From Struthio camelus (lineage: Eukaryota; Chordata; Aves; Struthioniformes; Struthionidae), in assembly GCF_040807025.1 (NCBI RefSeq), contig NC_090942.1:76675987-76739986 (forward strand): DNA of 64,000 nt. The letters run 5' to 3'. Position numbers and translations under genes: made by a program. Under the pieces are notes generated by a model. It was not told the DNA's origin. It searched no databases and saw nothing but the letters and a program-made list of their open reading frames with translations. Each line of letters opens with the position of its first letter. The stretch's first letter is position 1. Of this stretch, positions 57,495 through 64,000 are shown piece by piece.

Positions 57495-59799
57495 ATGTCA
57501 CCTCCTAGACCCGACCAGGAGCCAAGGTGGCAACTGCTTCCTGCAAGCCCTAAAAGCACCGAGCGTTGCAAGAGGGGGGGGGTCTCTTCCCTCTCTGCGG
57601 CCCGTAAGCGAAAGCAGGCTCCGGCAGAAGGGGAAGTGCAGCGCCGGGGCCGGGCTCAGCGGCGCAGGAGCTGGCAGCCGCCCTGCAGCCACCCGTGCCT
57701 TCACGTGATCATCATCCGTGCCTTGCTGGCTCCGGCCGGCTCCGCGTGGGCACTGCCTGGAGCCTTGCCTGAAAAATATAGCTGCACAAGAGCGCTGCAA
57801 ACTGCAAGCAGCTCCCTGGGCTTGTTTTATTTTTTTATTTTTTCGTGCTACCACACAGCGCGATATTTTTCTCCGGGGCCTTTTAAAGCAGAAAGCGCGC
57901 CGCTCGCATGTGAGAGAAGCTGCAGTTTGCACCCGCTATATTTAGAAAGCCAGGATGTCATACCTCCCCTCGAAATTTTCATAGTCCCCTGCACCCCACC
58001 CACCCGCAAGCAGACGGGCATGCTTGTTGTCTGGAAAATGTTTTTCGGTATTAGCACAGGGTGTTGGCTTAGGGGGATTCGAGGGAGGCGCCGAGGAACA
58101 ACAGCAAAGCAGTCCTCGAGCGAGCCGCCCCGAGCTGCCTTAAGGGAGCTCCCAGCCGGGACCCTGCTGAAGCCGGACCGTATCTGCAGCGCCCTGGTGC
58201 AGCCCCGCTGCTCTCAAGGGTCTCTCCCTCTGCCTCCCCGAAATTTAACTCCTGAGCCAGGGCCAAGCGTTTAGGACAGTTATCAAAGCCCTTGGACGTT
58301 TTATATTCAGCGAACTTCTTTTTCCTGCGCTCATCTTTACAAAGCTGTGCTTAGAGGAGCGCAGGCTTGCTCACACCTGCTGCCAGGTCCCCAGGAACAC
58401 GCGTTCTGGTGCAGGCTCATGCCAAGCCTATGCGGTTACCATGTCAGTGATTTTTGCTTTTTGCTTCCTCCTGTAATCACTAATCAGTAGCGTTTATCCT
58501 CTGCTAAATTGGCTCTGTAGTGAAATATTATAAACAACGATTGCATCTACAAAGAGTGGGGTGCATTTTTCTTTCGGTTTTGGTACCCGATTTTCATGCT
58601 TTTGTCCAAGGAAACAGTTGAAAGTCTCATCTAAACTTTAAATATGCTTTTGGGGAGGGCAGGGATTTTTTTTTTTAAGCAAACACGGGTAATGCATATA
58701 TCATTTGTTAATATAATGCTTTCATGTTCCACAAAGCCGTCTTTGCATTAGCGCGCAGCTATTAAACTGTGCTTAAAGTGACTGACTGCAGAGAGCTCAG
58801 GGTGCCGAGAGACGTCGAGACTCACAAATGGCTGCCTGCTTCACGAAACGGGCTCTCGGCAGGCGAAGGCTGATGCGCGTTGGCACCCCGCTACACCTGC
58901 CCCGGGCCCCGGGCCCCGGGCCGGCCCGTTGGGCGGATGTCAGGAGGCGAGGATGCTGTACGTGAGTGGGCGCGGGGACGGGAGGACGAGCCACAGAAGG
59001 CGATTTGAATACGCACTGATCCTTCAGTCAAATGTAGCGTGAATGACGAGCACTGGGCTGACCTCCAGTTACGGGAGACATAGAGAGTGACACCGGCGGC
59101 AGAGGCGTTAAGAGCCCTGACTGTCCTGGAAATGGCACGTTTGAGCAAGGCAGGTTTTTTAACCCCCTTTCACCCTCGGTGGCCACGCAGAGAGACCTCT
59201 GTTTTCAAATGGTCCAAAGCTGATGGAAGAAGCGCTGCGCCCGGCGGGCCACCCCAAGCTACATTACCTGTGCCGGTCACGGGGGACGTGGTTTGGTGGA
59301 AGAGCTTAAGGAACGACTGCGATGAAAACAGCTCAGCGCTGACATTTGCACCTTGCGAACCCGAACCGAGGGGCAGCACGCAAGTCGAGGGGAACCGGGT
59401 CTGCCTGGACATGTTGAGAAGCGGAGAAACGGGATCAGAAAGAAGGCACCGTAAATCAGGCATGGACAACTCCGGCGCTTTTCGTTACCCAGGGCGTTAT
59501 TAGTAAAAGCGGTCAGGATTGTAAAAAGGATCGCCTGCCTGTTGGGTCTTCCCTGCCGCTGCCAGCCTCGCCGACACCAGCGCCTCACATCAGCCGGGGA
59601 CCCAGCCAGCCGGGCGGTTTCCTGATACCCTTCGCTGTCTCCGCGGGAATTAGATTTCATAACCCATGGGTTTGGGGCAGGGGAGGGGAGGAGGGAAGGG
59701 CAAGTTTGGGTCTGTGCTCATATATCCATGTAGACGCCGCTGAGGCCGTGCTTTCCAGACTCAGCATTTTTGTGGCGGGCAGAAGAAAAGGCTAGCGTC
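57495..59799. other. Spacer with an unrecognised 259-codon frame
   Basis: A plus-strand frame at 57495-58274 stays open for 259 codons through both GC-rich and AT-rich stretches, but resembles no known family. 58440-58780 is AT-rich. ITPR2 would be the next gene in mammals, on the opposite strand, but none of its exons was seen. Confidence 0.3.
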
Positions 59800-60560
59800 T
59801 CACGCCAGGAAGACGCTCGCCGCTTCGTTTCTAGCAGGGGTGCGCTCCGCCGCTCCGCTCAGGTTTCGGCCCTTCCCCTGCTGCCCGGTTTCCCGCCCGG
59901 CGGTTCCCTTGCGTTGCCCCGGCCGGTCTCACCAAACCCTCCCCGCAGCGCCGCCCGAGGCGCGGAGAGGCCCTCGGCGTCGCAGCCGGCAAACTATCTC
60001 CAGAGGGTTCGCCCGCGTTTTTTTTTTCCGGAGGACGCGCTGGAGCCACCGCGTACGCCGCCGCCCGTTGCAAATTGCCAACGACTGGAGGGAGCCGGCG
60101 CTTGGAAACCACGCGGGCCTTCCAGCCCCGGGACAGGCTGACCCCCTCCACCGGCAGCACGCTCTCACCCCGCCGGCTCCCCCCGGGGCGCTCGTGGTGC
60201 CCATCGCCAGGGCGTCGGGGCAGGCTAACGGCAGCTTCCGCTTTCGCCCCGCGCCCGGCCGCTTGGGCCTTGCTTTGGGCTGCAGCTGGCCGGCAGGGGG
60301 CTGCGGAGGGGGTCACGCCAGCGGCCAAGAGCGCGACGGGAAGAGGAGAACCAGGAATCGATCGCTCAGCGCGTGGAAGCGTTGCCCAACTGGAGCAGCC
60401 CCGGCCGCGGCCGGCCCGGCAGAGCGAGGCGGTCCCGGGGCCAGGGGAGCGCTCACCAGCGTTTACGGGCACGGGGGGGGGTCAGCTAGAAGGAAGTCTG
60501 CTTGCTTTTGGTGAGGAAAGGGATGGGGGGAGCAACCTCAAGTGAAGACCCAAAGCTGGG
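59800..60560. promoter_or_regulatory. GC-rich island without recognised exon
   Basis: Dense CpG sequence with overlapping open frames in several frames on both strands, which is typical of composition rather than coding. It may be a promoter or enhancer island. Confidence 0.3.
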
Positions 60561-60804
60561 CCATACCCTCGGTTTACCATTCACCTGCCCGCAAATTTAT
60601 TCCAGTGCGCTGAATCCAGCGCTACGAGACCTTCGGACGTTCATGCTCGACAGGAGAGGGGGGAAAAAAGCAGGTAGAGCAGCGGAGGAACAAAGATTTG
60701 TTTGGTTGCTCTTCGCTGGAGCACAGGTCTTCTCCTGCTAAAAGGCACCTGTTCATCGGGGCTGGCTGGGAGCTGACGGGGTTTTTGCCTTCGGTGGCTC
60801 TAAG

Positions 60805-60875
60805 GGCTTGATCCAAGGCCACTGAAATCAATGAAAAGCTTCGTGCTCAGTTCACTGGCCTTGGATCAGCCCGCG
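60805..60875. mobile_element. Palindromic amniote repeat
   Basis: CTTGATCCAAGGCCACTGAA, then ATCAATGAAAAGCTT, closed by CACTGGCCTTGGATCAG, forms an inverted repeat. A related copy is at 61215-61275 (CTGATCCGAAGGCGACTGAA, then ATCAATG). The type is common in sauropsids. Confidence 0.55.
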
Positions 60876-61859
60876 CAGGAAATTTGTTCTCGCTTGCCCC
60901 CAGCTATGGGCCAACCAATATTCCCAGTGCTTAATATAAAGCATTATTAGACCTGCGGCGTCACACGCGAAGCAACACTAGCTATTAAGGAAAGTGGGTT
61001 GATTAAGGGACAGCCTTGAAGACTAAAAATAATGAGGAAAATAACACTCAATGCCATCTGAAAGCAAAAACACAATCAGTTCTTATCACAAAGCTTTTTA
61101 TGTGGTGGTCTGTGTACCGGTCTGAACTGAGCCGTGTTTGTTTTGGACGCGCTGAAATAAGACAGCCTCGCATATTGGCAGCAGGGTATATGAGCAGCTT
61201 CAAGAGCTCAGGCCTGATCCGAAGGCGACTGAAATCAATGCATTGACCTCTCCGAGGCTCGGAGCAGCCCCCATGGGAATCACGTTGCAGTTAAACACAT
61301 CTATCTGGGACCAGCTATAAATTCGGTCTCACAGCACTTGCTCTGGGAAAGGGTACTGACATTATCACTGGCAAAACCATGCCGAGACGAGCAAAAATAC
61401 GGGGGTTGTAGCTAATAGGTATAACACAACATTAAAAAAAAAAAACCAAAAACTTGGCTCGAGGCAAATCAAGCAGTCGGGGAAAACGCATCAGCTCCCA
61501 ATTAACTCCCTCAGCCCGGACAAATTGCACAGAGCACACAGTGATTTGAAGAGGAAGAGAAAAAGGATGTCAGGAGCTCAAAGTCTCGCTTTTTCACAGG
61601 CTTCAAAAACATTGCAAGTGAGGTGAGGGGGGGAAAAAAAAAATACAGGCCTTTAGTCCTATCCGGAAATATGTGGCACAACCTGGGGCCTTAAACCTAG
61701 TTTAAGCCTGGCGCTAGGCTGCCTTTCCCCCCCTCCTCTTTCTCCCTTGCTCCACCGCTCTTTGCTAGCATTATCGGAGCTGCTCGCTCCTCCGCAAACA
61801 TCCAAGCAGCCAAAACACGGGCCGGATTATTGCCCTAACCCAACCAGCCGGGGAATGAC
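60876..61859. other. Spacer between GC-rich islands
   Basis: Apart from the partial repeat at 61215-61275, nothing is recognised. A runs occur at 61433-61444 and 61632-61641. Confidence 0.4.
61215..61275. mobile_element. Partial copy of the palindromic amniote repeat
   Basis: The left arm of the 60805 repeat recurs with the order GCCTGATCC, CTGAAATCAATG. The right arm is poorly kept. Confidence 0.4.
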
Positions 61860-62610
61860 ACAGGGCGCTTGTTTCCCGGCGCGGCGGGAGGGAGGAGGAA
61901 GCCGGGGCGGGGAGGGGGGAAGCACTAATTTAAACATTTCTCTGCGGTGTTGGAAACCCACCTGGACTAGAGACAGCTCCTCGGCCGCGCGGGCCGCCCG
62001 CGCTCCCCTGACGTCAATCGGCAGCCGGCCGCCGCGCACCCCGCGCGGGGCCGGCTCCGGGGGCCCGAGCCCGGCGGGAGCTACGCCGTCGGAGGCGACT
62101 GCAAGCCCCCGGAAAGGTCCTTCCCACCCTTGGGGTGCGTTCAACCAGCGCGGAGGTGCAGGGATGCGCCAAGCCAGGAGCGGGAAGGGGGCTGCTGTGA
62201 AGGGCCAGGGGCTTTCACCCGCGCTCCCCGTTTTACTCTTCGCGCCAAGCGGGGAGGGGCGAGCGGACGCCGAGCCGGGGAGATGCCAGCCGGCGTGAGC
62301 CGGAGAAACCCCACGATTTTCATCAGCTGCTGCAGGCCCTTTTTAAAGTGCTTCCTGCTGGCGGCCGCGGGAGGTTGGGGAAGAAGCCGCTGCGCAGCTG
62401 GCTTCCTGCGCGCCCCGGCCCCGGTTTCGTGGCGCGGCCACCGACGGCAGCGCCCGCCCCAGCGCGCCCCGCGGGTGACGGGGACGAGCCGGGACGCGTG
62501 AGAGCGGGGCCCCGCGGCTCGGGCTCGCTGCTCGCTGGCGCTCGGCAGAGGTTTTCCGACGCTCACGGGCGGCTGCGTTCCTGGACTGCGCATTTTTTGG
62601 GGTGTTTTTT
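61860..62610. promoter_or_regulatory. GC-rich island without recognised exon
   Basis: CpG-dense sequence with CGCGGGGCCG-type runs and overlapping open frames. A T run at 62604-62619 ends it. No family resemblance is seen in any frame. Confidence 0.3.
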
Positions 62611-63289
62611 TTTTTTTTTCCCCAGCAACGGTGAGAGACAACCGGTTGTTTTGCTTTTCCCACCTGAAAAGCTTTCACAGCCTTCAAGTTCAGGGAAGGG
62701 GTGCTCCGCCGCCCCCGAAAAGCAGTTCCTTCCTCAGCTGAGCTCCCCAAAACCAAGGCAGCCAGCATCGCCCACGGGTTTTGCAAATCAAAGCGCTAGT
62801 TCCCACGGACCCTTGCTGGCTCTTACCTACCCCCCAGCCCCTGGCCCTGAAGCCCCACCATCCATCCTTAGCTCCGGAAAAAGAGATGTCGTTCCGGTCC
62901 GCGGACCAGACGTTAAGAAACACCGCGGAGGGAGGAAGCTGGGGGCCAAGTTTTCTAAGCAGAGACCAGGTTTCCCGACAGCCCGGCTGTTGCCTCAGCA
63001 GCCGAGGCCGGGGCTGCGAGGGTGCATTGCAGCTTCTCCTTACGGCACGTGTCTACCTCAAATGCCACTTCACGGAGTATCTAGCTATAAATAGTTGTAG
63101 CTATATAAGCTATTATATGCGGCTATAAAGCAGTTCGAGCAAGGAGGAAGCGGGCTCTGGGACGTGCAGCTTGAATCCCTTCCTTGCATGGGACAGCGGT
63201 CGGATTTCAGCCCCGTGTTGCAAACCCACTTTTACAGGTTTCGGTCAAAACGGTGATTGAAAAAAACCCGGAGGGCCCAGCTGGCTCCG

Positions 63290-64000
63290 CGCAGCCATGG
63301 AGGAAGACAGGGTTTCGAGACAGGACAAAATTAGCGGCCGGCCGAAGGCTGCGGGACGCGGTGGGGGCGGCGGAGCGGCGCCCCAGGTGCCGCCGGCCCC
63401 GGGGCCGAGCTGCGGCCGCCCCAGCTGGGTGCTGCGCGGGCGCCCGCCGGGCTCGCGGGCGTTACGGGCGCCAGCAGCGCTCCGGCCAGGTGTTTCCAGG
63501 GCCGCAGCCCTCGTGCGCAAACAAAACCTCGCCGGAGCAGCCAGCTGCTAAAATAGCCTCCGCGCGATACACGGGAAAAGCAAGCCCGGCCGCCCCAGCT
63601 GGCTCTCGGGCTGCCTGTCTGAACCCGCCGCCGCGCACACCAGAAAAACGTGCAGAAATGCGAGCGGCTATTTTTATCGGAGGTAATAGCTGGCAGAAAG
63701 GGGCCAGCCCGGCCCCTCGGCGAGGCAGCGGCCGCAGCTGCGCTCTTCCTACCTGGGCCGGGGCTGGGCGCAGCTGCCGGCGCCTCGCTCCGGCTGCCGG
63801 CTCCCGTGGCGGCCGGGCCGGCGTGGGAGTTTGTTACGGCTAACGACGCCCGGTATCGAGGCGCGGGACCGCTTTCCGGGTGGAGGTGAGGGCAGGGGGG
63901 AGCGAGCGGGAGGGCTTCCCGCCGTGCTTTCCCGGGGAGGGGGGCTGCACCTCGGGGGCTCCCCCGGCTCCCCGGCTGGCCGGCCGGGGGGGAAGTTCCC
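63290..64000. promoter_or_regulatory. GC-rich island running off the window end
   Basis: CpG-dense sequence reaching the window edge. A plus-strand frame at 63184-63843 (219 codons) is open but unrecognised. The island could belong to a gene or non-coding RNA that starts outside the window. Confidence 0.3.

Noticed and set aside
57495-64000. ITPR2 3' exons
   Set aside because: They are expected next by mammalian synteny, but no minus-strand frame resembles the inositol trisphosphate receptor C-terminus.

Overview
This is vertebrate nuclear DNA with two protein-coding genes that I recognise. BHLHE41 (DEC2/SHARP1) lies on the minus strand at 5216-7492. SSPN (sarcospan) lies on the plus strand, with coding exons between 34487 and 53070. 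They are arranged head to head, with about 27 kb between the two start codons. This pairing matches the mammalian BHLHE41-SSPN-ITPR2 neighbourhood. No ITPR2 exon was recognised before the window ends. Antisense CR1 3' ends, well-preserved MIR/CORE-SINE copies, short palindromic amniote repeats and a decayed Ty3/gypsy integrase suggest a sauropsid. A crocodilian or turtle seems more likely than a bird. The species call is an inference from repeat content, not a proof.

Layout. 1-2968: spacer downstream of BHLHE41. 2969-5215: probable BHLHE41 3' UTR. 5216-7492: five BHLHE41 coding exons with four short introns. 7493-9130: CpG-island promoter with GC boxes, CACGTG E-boxes and an AT-rich patch. 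9131-33480: intergenic, holding a broken Ty3/gypsy integrase (13640-14040), two orphan GC-rich islands (15640-16400 and 18171-18710), CR1 pieces and MIRs. 33481-34217: a degenerate minisatellite with a unit of about 42 bp, ending about 270 bp before the SSPN start codon. 34218-34486: SSPN promoter and 5' UTR. 34487-34798, 48093-48179 and 52705-53070: SSPN coding exons. 53071-57494: SSPN downstream region, including a possible alternative terminal exon (55727-55921). 57495-64000: spacer with three GC-rich islands and no recognised gene.

The two genes are not known to act in one pathway. BHLHE41 is an E-box-binding transcriptional repressor linked to the circadian clock and differentiation. SSPN is a tetraspan membrane protein of the dystrophin-glycoprotein complex. 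I found no clearly new biological system. The observation most worth testing is a 21-bp exact copy of SSPN exon 3 sequence about 3 kb downstream. It lies in an open frame just behind a splice-acceptor-like site whose phase fits exon 2. All exon limits come from reading splice sites and comparing with remembered family sequences; no alignment was run.
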